From NCBI GenBank assembly GCA_963833885.1, contig CAWHZU010000026.1, forward strand, positions 1 to 64,000: DNA of 64,000 nt, given 5' to 3'. Source of the DNA: JASHPR01 sp963833885 (lineage in GTDB: Bacteria; Actinomycetota; Actinomycetes; Streptosporangiales; Streptosporangiaceae). Below the pieces are notes generated by a model. The model had not been told where the DNA came from. It saw only the letters and a list, made by a program, of their open reading frames with translations, and did no database searches. Position 1 is the first letter of the stretch. Each line of letters opens with the position of its first letter. This document shows, piece by piece, positions 35,344-45,327 of this stretch. A program made the position numbers and the translations under genes.

Positions 35344-35556
35344 ATGACCGGCCGCCCGCACGAGGACGGCGAGCTCTTGCTCAGAGAAATAGGCGCCGCC
35401 TGGGCCAAGACGCAACAGCACTGGCATGATGACATGGCGAGCAGCTTCGGCCGCTCTCACTGGGCGCCGCTGGTCGATGAATCCCGCTCGTACCTGCGGG
35501 CACTCGGTGAGTTCATGGAGCTGCTGACCGCCGCCGAGCGCGAAACCGAGTACTGA
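35344..35556 (+). CDS. WXG100-like small helical protein (second copy)
   Basis: 70 residues, ATG at 35344 behind AAGGA. It carries the turn HWHDDMASSFGRSHWAPLVD and the second helix YLRALGEFMELL. It aligns with the 34576 product over W-x-DDM-x3-F and the YL-x-AL tail, so the two are paralogues. It is the last gene of the coupled operon and is followed by about 330 bases without a gene. Confidence 0.55.
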   Translation: MTGRPHEDGELLLREIGAAWAKTQQHWHDDMASSFGRSHWAPLVDESRSYLRALGEFMELLTAAERETEY

Positions 35557-35887
35557 CTAACGGATCTCGTTCGTTTCCGGTTCACCTGGATCGGCCATTG
35601 ATCGGCCCCCCCAAGGGAAAATCGTCTCCCGAGAGGTATTCGTCCCTTGCCCACGGAATAGTGCGATCCGCTAGCCTCCGTTGGGGACGGATTGACTTAA
35701 GTTGCCTCCGCGGCTCTTGCGTCAGGTCTGAACGCTCTGTCTGCGGTCGTGGCGCCCGGGTCCGGGGGCCTAGTCGATCCCGACGCCAGGTCCGGGCGGG
35801 CCATGATCAGACGCTTACGTCCGGGCTCCTCGATCCGTGCTTGCCGTGCCCAGGTCTGGGCCGGTCCATTCTGCTATTGGAGGCCCA
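35557..35887 (+). other. Upstream region of cassette A, related to that of cassette B
   Basis: No gene. Positions 35605-35646 resemble 40558-40597 (CCCCC-x-AAGGG, then CGTC, then GGTA-x-TTCGTC) and the last part before the GTG start is also alike. The shared upstream DNA suggests that both cassettes carry the same promoter or leader control. Confidence 0.55.
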
Positions 35888-38475
35888 GTGGTCCCCGTTA
35901 CCCCCGGCAGACACCGGAGGTTTGAGACCGAGCCGCCTAGCACAACTGACTTTTACCAGGAGCCGACGGCGATGACATACCCCGAATCCGGTGCCCCAGG
36001 CATGTGGCAACCCGACCCCGCTGCGGAGTACGGGTATCAGGCCAGCGAGGCAGCTCCGGCTACGCAGGCCGTTGCTGACTGGCCGCCAAGCACTGACAGC
36101 GCACCCTGGCCGCAGTGGGGCGATGCCCCCGCCCGCGCTGTACCCCGACCATCCGTCGGCGCCGGTACCGCGAGTGCAGGTACCCGGCCCGCCTGCTGCG
36201 GCCGGGCCCGGTATGCCTGGGCAGGCCATGCGCGGCAACCCCGGGTACCCCAGCGGACCTATGGCCGGACCACCCCAGCTGCCGCAGCGGCAGCCGGGCG
36301 AGGCCGGGCCGGTCGCCCGGCCGAACGGCGGACCTCGGGCCAACGGCGGCGGTCCCCGCGCGGGCGGCCCGGGCCAGGGCAATCCTGCGCGCAACAGGGG
36401 GCCCCTGACGCAAGACTTCAACACCGGTGACATCTACAACACCGGTGAGATGTACAACACCGGCCAGTTCCCCCCGGCCCGCGCCGACTTCCCGTCAGGC
36501 CCTGGGCCCCGGGCAGGCGGACCGGCGCCCCGGCGGGCGGCCTGGCGGCCCGGGCCGGGCCAACGGGTTCGCAGGGCCGAACGGACCTGGGCGAGCGGGC
36601 GGACCGGCACCGCAGCGGGGTGGACCAAGGCGACCCAACGCGCTCCCGGCCCTCACCGGACCGGCCGCTCCCAACGGCTACGCACAGCCAGGCGCACCCA
36701 ACGGCTACGCACAACAGGGCTACGCGGCACCCGGCGCACCAAACGGCTACCCAACACCAGGCGCGACCCACCGGACCCAACGGGTACGCCCACCAGCGGC
36801 GGACCCACCGGCACCCAACGGCTACCCGGGACCAGGCGGACCCACCGCGACCCAACGGCTACGCACAGCAGGGCCCCCCACCGGACCCAGCGGCTACCCG
36901 GGACCAGGCGGACCCACCGGACCCAACGGCTACGCACAGCGGGCGCACCCACCGGACCCAACGGCTACCCGGGACCAGGCGGACCCACCGGACCCAACGG
37001 CTACGCACAGCAGGGCTCGCCCACCGGACCCAGCGGCTACCCGGGACCAGGCGGACCCACCGGACCCAACGGCTACGCACAGCAGGGCTCACCCACCGGA
37101 CCCAACGGCTACCCGGGACCAGGCGGACCCACCGGCACCCAACGGCACGCACAGCGGCCCGACCGGACCCAGCGGCTACCCGGGAACCAGGCGGACCCAC
37201 CGGACCTAACGGGTTCCCCACCGTCGGCGGGCCACCCGCACCCAACGGCCCCGGGACCAGGCGGAGCCAGACGGCCAAACGCACTCCCGGGCCCTGCCGG
37301 ACCGACCGCGCTTGACGGCTTCGCACGGCCAGGCGCACCCACTGGGACGAACGGTTTCCCAACCGTCGGCGGCCCGCCCGCACTCAACGGACCCGCACGC
37401 CCCGACAGGCCTACCCGCGCCGGCGGACCGACGCAGCCGAACCGACCTGTGCCAGCGGGCGGCGCGAGCCGCGGGCAAGGCCCGCCGCGAGCCAGCGGAC
37501 CGGCCCAGGGGTACAACACCGGGCAGGGCTCTGGGCCGCCGCAGGGCTACAACATCCCCGGTCAGCAGTTCCAGCCGAGCCCGGGCTACCCGTCCTCCCC
37601 GTCCGCCCCGGACTACAACGGGCAGAGCTTCGGCGCACCGCAGGACTACAACACCGGGCAGCAGTTCCAGCCGGGTCCGCCTGCCCCGGACTACAACGGG
37701 CAGAGCTTCGGCGCACCCCAGGACTACAACACCGGCCAGCAGTACCAGGCAGGCCCGGGCTACCCACAAGCCCAGGGCTTTGACCCGGCCAGGGCAGAGC
37801 GCCCGCGCGGCGTTCCCAGCCTGGTCCGGACTACCCGCGAGCCGACGGCAACGCACCCAGCCAGCAGCGTCAGCCCCGCGGCCCACAGGGCGTGGCGGCA
37901 ACCGGCGGCTGTACGCGGTGCCCAACCTGCCACCCCGGTCCGGGGGGCATGGGCCCTGGCGGCGGGCAGATGCCTCAGTACAACACCGGGCAGATGGTCC
38001 AGTACGGCGGCGGACAGGCGGTCGCACTGGCCGAGCCTGCCTGGCAGGACGACCGCCCAGCAGTCCCCGGGAGCTATGCCTGCCCCAGCATTCGCACCTC
38101 CCAGGCCGAGGACCAGGCCCAATGGCCCGGCGGCCAGGCCTAGGCGCCCGGCCCGGCCTGCAGGGCGGCTGGCCCGGCGGCCCGGCCGAGGACAGCCTCG
38201 GCGAAGAAGGCGGAGGGGGCGAAAGGCAGGCAGGCGCGCGCCATGCGCATCGCCACGGCCGCCACCGTGTCGCTGTTCTCGATCGCCATCATCGCCGCGG
38301 GCGCGAATATCGCGCACTTCGGATTCAAGTTCTTCACCTTCCGGGAAGCCGGAGCAGGCGAGACCGGCGGCCCGCAAACGACACGAACTTCCTGGCCCAG
38401 CAGGCCGCGGCGGCAAAGGCCGCGACGCAGGGGCATACGCCTGGGAAACACTCGGCAAAGACCACATCCGGATAG
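35888..38475 (+). CDS. Cassette A: Pro/Gly-rich disordered protein with C-terminal membrane anchor (multiply frameshifted)
   Basis: GTG start with GGAGG upstream. Product about 860 residues if read across several frameshifts (near 36120, 36515, repeatedly 36760-37200, about 37800-37900, 38100-38240 and 38375). The N-terminus RHRRFETEP matches cassette B. Then come NTGDIYNTGEMYNTGQF, collagen-like GPTGPNGYAQQGSP / GYPGPGGP repeats, a block with DYNTGQQFQPG and DYNGQSFGAPQ, and a C-terminal hydrophobic helix (TVSLFSIAIIAAGANIAHFG) followed by FKFFTFREAGAGETGG. The TM-plus-FxFR tail is shared with cassette B. It is probably a surface- or division-associated scaffold; function unknown. The frame changes are either assembly errors in repetitive GC-rich DNA or decay; because codons remain sensible in each patch I favour errors. 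Confidence 0.55.
36670..37215 (+). repeat. Collagen-like coding repeats (about 72-bp unit)
   Basis: Successive copies of a unit encoding TGPNGYPGPGGPTGPNGYAQQGSP-type sequence (24 residues) and shorter derivatives. Copies between 36880 and 37130 are nearly identical in DNA. Several frame changes fall inside, as expected if copies were misassembled or polished badly. Confidence 0.7.
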
Positions 38476-38599
38476 TCAGCCGACGCATACAACCGAATAA
38501 ATAGCCTGCCGACCTGGCATCAGAGCCGGTTAAACCGCTACAAGCCAAAGGCTAACCAGATGGGGAGCGAGCAAGCTCTGCGAAAGGAGAGTGTGCACG

Positions 38600-39602
38600 A
38601 TGGCTACCACCAGGGAGCCGTACTCACGATATTCACCCGCTCCACCAACAGCCCAGTACGGCGGTCCGGATACCTACCAGCCAGACCTGTACCCCGACGA
38701 TGCCGTAGAGCCATGGCAGCAGGAAGAGCGGCCGACCGGGGACTACCAGCCGCAGCTGAAGGCGGAAAGAAGCCGCGTCGACGAATGGATGGACAAGGAC
38801 TTCAAGTTCGGCGGCTCCCGCATCAAGCGGAAGGCGGTCGCGCTGATCCTGCTGGGCGCCCCCGCGCTGGTCCCGTTGTTCTTCATGGCACCGGCGTTCT
38901 TCACGATGAACAAAGCAACCTTCGGGGGGTCGGTCGACGACACGCTGGGCACCGGAGCCGAGCTCTGCCTGTTCATCTGTCTGCTCGTCACTCCCATGGT
39001 CACGCTCACCGGGCAGCGCTGGTTCTTCCCGCTGCGCCGCTGGTACGGGATCATGTTCGCGTTTTCCGGCTTCGGCGACATGCTCGCCGCCGGCCTGACC
39101 GATAACTTCGCTGGAGGCTTCTTCGGCAATGTGGCCGGCCACGTGTTCGAGCTCATGGGCTTCATGATGGTGATGCTCGCCATCCCGCTGCTGATCACCG
39201 GCAACCACTGGGCACAGCGCAAGCTCGGCAGGTACTGGAAGCAGCTGCAGCGGCTCACCTATGTCATCTGGGGGCTGCTGTTCTTCCACTTGTCCCTGCT
39301 GGAAGGACTCGGGTTCCAAAACGGGAACGCGCACAACGGCTCGGGCAACCCCGGTGACGGTGACCCCATCTTCCACCAGCGCCTCTACGAGTACATGGCG
39401 TGCAGCCTGTTCCTGCTCGATGCTCAGGCTGCCGCCAGTCAAGCGGTGGATCGCCGCCCGGCAACAGGAGGGCCGGAACTGGCTGGTGTGGGTGACCATC
39501 GCGCCGATTTTCGCGCTGTTCATATTCGGCATGATCTTCAGCATCAACGAGGAGATCTTCAAGGGGTTCGACTCCTTCGTGGAGCACCCCAGCGCCGAAT
39601 GA
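38600..39602 (+). CDS. Cassette A: MsrQ/YedZ-like membrane protein (frameshifted)
   Basis: About 334 residues read across a frameshift near 39418. ATG 38600 follows AAGGAG. A Tyr/Pro-rich cytosolic N-terminus of about 80 residues precedes roughly six helices. The order TPMVTLTGQRW, FPLRRWYGIMFAF, IPLLITGNHWAQRKLG and YWKQLQRLTYVIWGLLFFH matches the ferric-reductase-like transmembrane domain of MsrQ/YedZ. The heme-ligand His expected after the LRRWYG helix is absent; one His remains in LLFFHLSLLEG. After the break: RLPPVKRWIAARQQEG and a final helix FALFIFGMIFSINEEIF. A b-type heme role is doubtful. It sits between the disordered anchor protein and a small coiled-coil protein. Confidence 0.65.
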
Positions 39603-39682
39603 CGCGACGATGGTCATCGCTTGGCCTGGCGGCACGTTTGGGCTGCCGCCAGGCCAGCGAGACCGGTTGAGAGAGAGATCTG

Positions 39683-40361
39683 ATGAGCGAGACATACGCC
39701 GACGACTACGAGCGCGAGACGTTTGGCGGCTTCATAGTCGTAGCTATTTCCATCCTGTCCGCTATCTTGGTGCTCGCGGGCCTCTTCTACTGCCACGGGC
39801 GCCCACGCGCGTAACAAGAATGCGCTCGCCGTCAACAACTGCGAGCCCAGCCTGTCCCCATCGGGCTTGCCCTGCAATACCCAGCCGATGGTGATCAGCG
39901 AGTTCAACGGAATCGTGAACCCGGCCAGCAAGCTACTGACCGCTGACATGGCCGCCTACAAGGTTAACGAAGTGCGCCATCTCGCAGCGGCCGAAGCGTC
40001 CCTCAACGTCGGAAGTGGCGACGGAGCGGGCGCTCGACAACAATCTGGCCGCGGTCGCGTACACAGTCCCAGAACTATGCCAACGCCATCAACCTGATCA
40101 CGATCGATTTCGATGCCGGCGACCACCACGCCAGGGGCCGCGATCCTTCTGACGCCCCAGACCACAGCCATAGCTGATGCGGCGATGCGGGCTAACCAGG
40201 CCCTCGCCAAGCTCACCACCCAGCAGGCCAACTCGAAGACACTGGCTCAGTTGCGGTCGTTCAACGCCCGGGTCGAGGCTGACACCACCACCGTTGAGGC
40301 CGAGATGAAGCTCATCGGCAAGACTCTTGCGGCACCAATCACCGCGGCTCAAGAGCCCTGA
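39683..40361 (+). CDS. Cassette A: small membrane-anchored coiled-coil protein (multiply frameshifted)
   Basis: ATG 39683 after a purine-rich GAGAGAGAT stretch. The N-terminal helix FIVVAISILSAILVLAGLFY is a membrane anchor. Past a break near 39795 the frame gives NALAVNNCEPS and ASKLLTADMAAYKVNEVRHL; past breaks between 40020 and 40110 it gives ITIDFDA and then AIADAAMRANQALAKLTTQQ to the end. Its intact counterpart at 43913 has the same order (TM, ADRILAADIQAYAVNRLRNL, ITFPP, KLQLQVKSLRKLRALDSQVQ). About 215 residues when repaired. Topology: N-terminus inside, coiled coil outside. Function unknown. Confidence 0.55.
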
Positions 40362-40392
40362 TTCGCGTGATCTCGGGCGGGTTGAGCAGATT

Positions 40393-40423
40393 GGGCCCGC
40401 GACGGGTGAACCGTCGCGGGCCC
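40393..40423 (+). terminator. Terminator closing cassette A
   Basis: A perfect 13-bp stem (GGGCCCGCGACGG / CCGTCGCGGGCCC) with loop GTGAA, followed by TTGCTCG, 32 bases after the cassette A stop. Confidence 0.85.
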
Positions 40424-40710
40424 TTGCTCGTGACGTATCTATGATCTGCCGCGCGGGTCGCGGTCCGAGACAGCCAAGAGGAAGGCGCAGTCAGGTCACC
40501 GTCTTGCCTGGTCATCGACTATCACCGGCTGATGCGCGGGGGAAACCATCGGCTTGGGCCCCCTAAGGGTTTTCCGTCCCTCGGGGGTAATTCGTCTGGC
40601 CAGAATTGGGCAGAAAGCCGGTCTGACCGGGCGGGAAGCGTTAACTTTTAGCTCACCTCGCCCGATACACAGGTTGTGGCTCGGGCGCCCCAATTGCGCT
40701 TGGAGTCCCC
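40424..40710 (+). other. Upstream region of cassette B
   Basis: No gene. It carries the sequence shared with the cassette A leader at 40558-40597 and an AT-richer stretch near 40640 that may hold the promoter. Confidence 0.5.
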
Positions 40711-42782
40711 GTGGTCACGGTCTCTTCCGGCAGGCACCGGAGGTTCGAGGACGAGCCGTTCGGCACAGCCGAATATCTTCCAGGCGCCCGTCGGCGCGGG
40801 AAATCCTGAAGCCGCTCGCCCTGGCGCATGGGGACCTGGGCCAGCCGAGGCGCTCGGACCTCAGGCTTACGATAGGTATGACTATCCCGCTCCGAGAACG
40901 GGCAGCAGGCGGGCGCTGTCCCTGGCTGGCCACCGGACTCCCTCGGAACTTCCTGGCCACAGTGGGACGCGCCACCCCCCGCGCTGTACCCCGATCACCC
41001 TTCGGCCCCGGTACCGCGCGTACGTGCACCCATGTCGCCCGGACCCGCCATGCCCGGACCCGCCATGCCCGGCAACTCTGGACCGACGGCTGGGCCACAG
41101 GCGGTACCGACGGCTGGACCGGCTCGGCTGCCGCAGCGGCGACCGGGAGGGCCCGGGCCGACGAACGGCAGGCCCCGGGCCAACGACGCCGGTCCCCGCG
41201 CTGGCGGGCCAGGCCGGGCCAACCAGGCGCGGAACATGCCCCTGACGCAGGACTTCAACACCGGTGACATCTACAGCACCGGCGAGTTCCCCCCGGCACG
41301 CGCCGACTTCCCGCCAGGCCGGGGCGGGCAGCCGCGAGCCGACGGGCCGGGCCTGCGGCAGGGCGGACCAGGCCGGGCCAACGGGCCCGCAAGACCTAAC
41401 GGGCCTGGGCGAGCGGGCGGACCGGGGTCGCGGCAGGGTGGACCCAGGCGGCCCAACGCAATGCCCGGGCCAGGGGCACCAGCCGCACCCAACGGCTACG
41501 CCGGACCACCCGCACCCACCGGACCCAACGGCTACGCAAGGCTAGGCGGACCTGCGGCCAGGCGACCGAACGCGGCCCCCGGGCCAGGCGGACCCGCCGC
41601 GTCCAACGGCTTCCCACCCTCGGCGGGCCAGCCGGACCCAACGGCCCTGCGCAACCCGGCGGGCCAACACGGGCCGGCGGGCCGATGCGGCCCAACGCCC
41701 GGGTCCAGGATTACAGCACCGGCCAGGGCTTTAGCCCGCCGCCCGGCCAGAGCAACGGTCAGGGCTACCGTCCCGCGAACGGCAGCGCCAGCGGCAGGGG
41801 CCCGGGCGCCCCCGCACGAACCACTAGCACTGCCCCGCAGCAGGGCTACAACGGCGGCCAGGGCCGCCCACCCGCGCCACAGTTCCCGTCAAGTCCGGCC
41901 CCGCCCCGCAGAATGGATGCCGGCCAGGGGTACCCGCAGCCACCGGGTCCGCAGGCTGGGCGGCGACTGTACGCGGTCCCTGGCTCCTCCGCTCCGGGCG
42001 CTCAGGGCATGGGAACCGCCCCCCCGGCCGGTGGCCGGATGGCTCAGTTCGGCGGCGGACAGGCAGCGGTCGCGCTCGCCGACCCTGCCTGGCAAGGCGG
42101 CCCGCGGGACAGCGACCCGTTCCGGGACGGCCGGATGCGGGCCATGCCTGGCGGTCAGGCTCCTGCGGTAGCTCAGGCCTGGAGTCAGGCCACAGCGATC
42201 CGCGAGCGGGCCGAGCAAGACGCCGCGGCGATCAGGCAAGAGGCCCTCGCGATCCGGGAAGCGGCCGAAAGGGAGGCCGCCGACATGCGGGCGGCCATCT
42301 CGTCGATGTCGGAACAGCTAGGCAGCATGGCGGCATACCTCTCGGAGAACTTCCCCTCTGGGGGAGCGGCGACCGCTCTCGCTGCGGCCCCGGCCGCTCT
42401 CGCAGCGGCACCCCCGGCTGTTCTCCCGACGCGGCCAACGGCTCGGCCCGCGGCACCAGGCACCCGGCCCCGGCCCGCACCTGCCACCCGCCCCGCGCGG
42501 CCTGCTACCCGCCCCGATCGGCCGGTCACCAAGCCCGGAAAGTCGACCACTCGGCCGGGCACATCTCAAGGTCGGCAGGTGCGCGCCGCGCGGAAAATGT
42601 TTGCGCTCCTCGCCATCCTGGTCACGGCGGGCACCATCACCGGAACTGCTCAGATAGTGCTGCACGGTGGCCGCTTCTTCATCTTCCGGGAGAACGGGGC
42701 GGGCGCGTCGGAGACCGGTCTCACCGACAGCCAGTTCCCCGGCCATCCAGGCGCCCCGGCGCCGCCCAAGCACGCCAAGTAA
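40711..42782 (+). CDS. Cassette B: Pro/Gly-rich disordered protein with C-terminal membrane anchor (frameshifted)
   Basis: GTG 40711 behind TGGAG. About 690 residues when read across frame changes near 40780, between 40900 and 40960, and near 41630. It is the paralogue of the 35888 gene: RHRRFEDEP at the start, PPALYPDHPSAPVPRV, LTQDFNTGDIYSTGEF, APTGPNGYARLGGP, DYSTGQGF, RRLYAVPG and FGGGQAAVALADPAWQ. It adds an alanine/glutamate coiled coil (AIRERAEQDAAAIRQEALAI ... ADMRAAISSMSEQLGS), a PATRPAR-type basic linker, and the anchor helix FALLAILVTAGTITGTAQIV followed by FFIFRENGAGASETG. The long linker would reach well into the cytoplasm. Function unknown. Confidence 0.6.
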
Positions 42783-42878
42783 AAAGCCTAGACAACAAAC
42801 CTGCGAAGCCAGCCCAGGCGGGGCTGTGCTGACTCGCCAAAGCCCCGACGACTGGAAGGGCAAGAGGAGGCAGGAAAA

Positions 42879-43887
42879 GTGAGCCAGAGGGACACGATCC
42901 AGGAGCAATATCCTTATCCGGAAAGCCCTTACCCCGGTGGCCCCTATCAGGGCGCATACCAGGAGGCTCCCTACCAGGATGCCCCTTACCCGCAGGCTCC
43001 CTACGCGGACGACGACTACCAGGAAGCTTTTTATCCGGAGTATGACGAAGAACAGCCGCGGCAGAAAGCTAAGAGGCGTTCTGCTGACGCCTGGATGGCC
43101 CAGAAGTCCACGACTCTGCCCCGTTTCAAGAGGCGGTCGATCGCGCTGTTCTTCCTGCGCCTTCCCGCGTTCGTCCCGTGGTTCTTCATCTTGCGCGGGT
43201 GGCTGTCGCTGAACGCCAAGGACGTGCTGACGCTTTCCGAAGCCGACGTGCTGGGGACGGGCGGCGAGGCCGCCTTCCTGATAGCTGTCTCGATAACTCC
43301 GCTTATAACGCTGACCGGAGCACGGTGGTATCGCGCCGCTCCGGCGGTGGTACGGCATCTTCTTCGCGCTCATCGGCATCTCGGACGGGACCACTGCTGC
43401 CATCACGACCAGTTTCTCCGGCGGGGTCTTCGGCCGGCTCGCCGGGCACACCTTCCTGGTGACCGGGTTCCTCATCGTTCTGATAGCGGTACCGATCCTG
43501 CTCACGGCCAACACGCCGGCGCAGCGAAAACTCGGGACGTACTGGAAGAAGCTCCAGAAGCTGACCTACCTGATCTGGGGCATGGTCGTCCTCCATCTGG
43601 CGCTGCTCGACGGCCTCCATCCCTTCGATGGGCCGCAGGGTGACGGCGACCCCGTGTTCCACCAGCGCTTTTATCAGATCCTGGCCATCAGCCTCCCGCT
43701 GGTCCTGCTGCGGCTGCCGCCGGTGAAGAGCTGGATTGCCGACAAGCGCGCGGCCGGCCAGCAGTGGAAGGTATGGTGCGCCTTTGCGCCGATGGCCGCC
43801 TTGTACCTGCTCGCCTTCGCGTTCATCATCAACGAGGAGATCTTCACCGGGCTCCAGATAATGACGCTGAATCCGCCAGCGAACTGA
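42879..43887 (+). CDS. Cassette B: MsrQ/YedZ-like membrane protein (frameshifted)
   Basis: About 335 residues read across one frameshift near 43335. GTG 42879 follows AGGAGG. The cytosolic N-terminus is made of Tyr-Pro-Tyr/Gln repeats (YPYPESPYPGGPYQGAYQ, then APYQDAPYPQAPY). The membrane part follows cassette A closely: ITPLITLTGARWY, PLRRWYGIFFALIGIS, PILLTANTPAQRKLGTYWKK, LTYLIWGMVVLHLALLDG and LRLPPVKSWIADKRAAGQQ, ending INEEIFTGLQ. The first heme-type His is again missing and a single His is kept in VVLHLALLDG. Comparison with cassette A places the break exactly before PLRRWYG. Confidence 0.65.
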
Positions 43888-43912
43888 GCAGAAACAGCGG
43901 AAGGTCGATTGA

Positions 43913-44425
43913 ATGAGCGCGCTGTCCGGGGCGCAGGCCCCGCAGAGAAACATCACCGGCATCCTTCTGATCGCGATGGGATCGGTGGTCGCCGCCGTCT
44001 TGGTGATCTTGGCCGTCCCCTACTACGCGAGCTCGTCGGCGAGGATCGCCAGCCTCTACACGAACGTTGCGGTTCCGGCCGACCGGATCCTCGCCGCTGA
44101 TATCCAGGCCTACGCCGTTAACCGGCTTCGCAATCTGGCCGCGGCCAAGTCGGATCTGTCGAATGAGGTGCAGGCGGAAACCGCGTTCGACAACCAGCTG
44201 GGCACGATCACGTTTCCGCCAGCGCCCGACCCCCACGCCGACCAGCTGACCACGGCCGACGCGAAGCGAATCAAGCTGATCAAATTGCAGCTGCAGGTCA
44301 AATCGCTGAGGAAGCTGCGGGCGCTCGACAGCCAGGTGCAGGCGGCCAGCGCCGCCGTCGATGCACAGATCAAGATCATGCGCGCGGATCTGGGTTTGCC
44401 TGCGGTGAGCGGAGGTCTCTACTGA
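43913..44425 (+). CDS. Cassette B: small membrane-anchored coiled-coil protein
   Basis: 170 residues, intact. One N-terminal membrane helix (GILLIAMGSVVAAVLVILAVPYY) is followed by an external helical domain: VPADRILAADIQAYAVNRLR and KLIKLQLQVKSLRKLRALDS. The start is 26 bases after the membrane-protein stop. It is the intact counterpart of the broken 39683 gene. Its 3' end overlaps the convergent GntR gene by seven bases. No known family. Confidence 0.65.
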   Translation: MSALSGAQAPQRNITGILLIAMGSVVAAVLVILAVPYYASSSARIASLYTNVAVPADRILAADIQAYAVNRLRNLAAAKSDLSNEVQAETAFDNQLGTITFPPAPDPHADQLTTADAKRIKLIKLQLQVKSLRKLRALDSQVQAASAAVDAQIKIMRADLGLPAVSGGLY

Positions 44426-45150
44426 GCCCCACCGTCCGGCGGCGGGCGGCGCTGCATGATCGTCTCGATGGGGTAGCCGGGCCGCATCGCGCTCATCGCA
44501 TACTCGACGACGAGGTTCGAGCTGTCATACGTGGTCCTGGCGATCCTGAGCACCGGCTCATCGGGTTTCAGGTCGAGCGCCGACGCATCGGCTTCGCCGG
44601 CGGTCGCAGCGGTGACCGCCTGCTTCGCGCGCACGATGCGCACCCCGTAACGCGTTTCGAGCATGGCGTACAGCGAGCCGTCCAGCAGGGGATCCCCGTC
44701 CAGGCCCGCGAACCGCGAGCACGGCAGCCACGAATTCTGCACCACGACCGGGCAGCCGTCCACCAGCCGCACCCGCCGGACCGTCACCGCAGCCGCCGCC
44801 TGCCCGAGCAGCAGGGCGCTGCGGACGGCGGGCGGCGGCTGCTCGACTGCCGCATTGATCAGCCTCGTCCGGACCTCGCGGCCCTGCCTGCGCATCTCCT
44901 CGGTGAAGCTCAGCAGCAGCTCCGCGCTCCTGGTTGGGCGGTCGGCCGCGAACGTACCCAGGCCCTGGCGGCGGACCACGCTCCCCTCGGTCGCCAGAGC
45001 CCCGACCGCCTGGCGGATCGTCATGCGCGCGACGCCGTATCTGGCCGCTAATTCGGTCTCGGACGGCAGTCGTTCTCCTGGACCCCATTCGCCGGCATCG
45101 ATCCGGGCCCGCAGATCGTCACGAATGGAGATGTGAGCGGGGCGGCTCAT
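44419..45150 (-). CDS. GntR/HutC-type transcriptional regulator with UTRA domain
   Basis: 243 residues. The N-terminal winged helix has LRARIDAGEWGPGERLPSET and ELAARYGVARMTIRQAVGAL. The C-terminal UTRA ligand domain spans residues 85-235 (VQNSWLPCSRFAGLDGD, LKPDEPVLRIARTTYDSSN). HutC-subfamily members sense small metabolites, often sugars. It lies 177 bases downstream of the FGGY sugar kinase on the same strand, so it may control that gene or the intergenic dyad at 45247. Confidence 0.85.
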   Translation of the reverse strand: MSRPAHISIRDDLRARIDAGEWGPGERLPSETELAARYGVARMTIRQAVGALATEGSVVRRQGLGTFAADRPTRSAELLLSFTEEMRRQGREVRTRLINAAVEQPPPAVRSALLLGQAAAAVTVRRVRLVDGCPVVVQNSWLPCSRFAGLDGDPLLDGSLYAMLETRYGVRIVRAKQAVTAATAGEADASALDLKPDEPVLRIARTTYDSSNLVVEYAMSAMRPGYPIETIMQRRPPPDGGAQ

Positions 45151-45246
45151 CGATTTCTCCCAGGCGGCTCACGCCGCCGAGCGGCAGCTAAGCGGGAAGA
45201 TCCGATTATCCTCACTGTCGAGTACCCCACGGCGTCCCTGGCTAGC

Positions 45247-45262
45247 AAATAGCGAGATATTT
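45247..45262. promoter_or_regulatory. AT-rich dyad upstream of the GntR gene
   Basis: AAATA-GCGAGA-TATTT, a 5-bp inverted repeat with a 6-base spacer in otherwise GC-rich DNA, about 100 bases upstream of the GntR start. A possible autoregulatory site; weak evidence. Confidence 0.25.
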
Positions 45263-45327
45263 GGAGCGCAGCCGACGGTTACACGCGTGCTGCCTGGCAG
45301 GTCACCCGCTCCGGAAAATGACCTTCA

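Noticed and set aside
36420..37500. CRISPR-like array
   Set aside because: Regular spacing comes from collagen-like coding repeats; there are no unique spacers and no cas genes.
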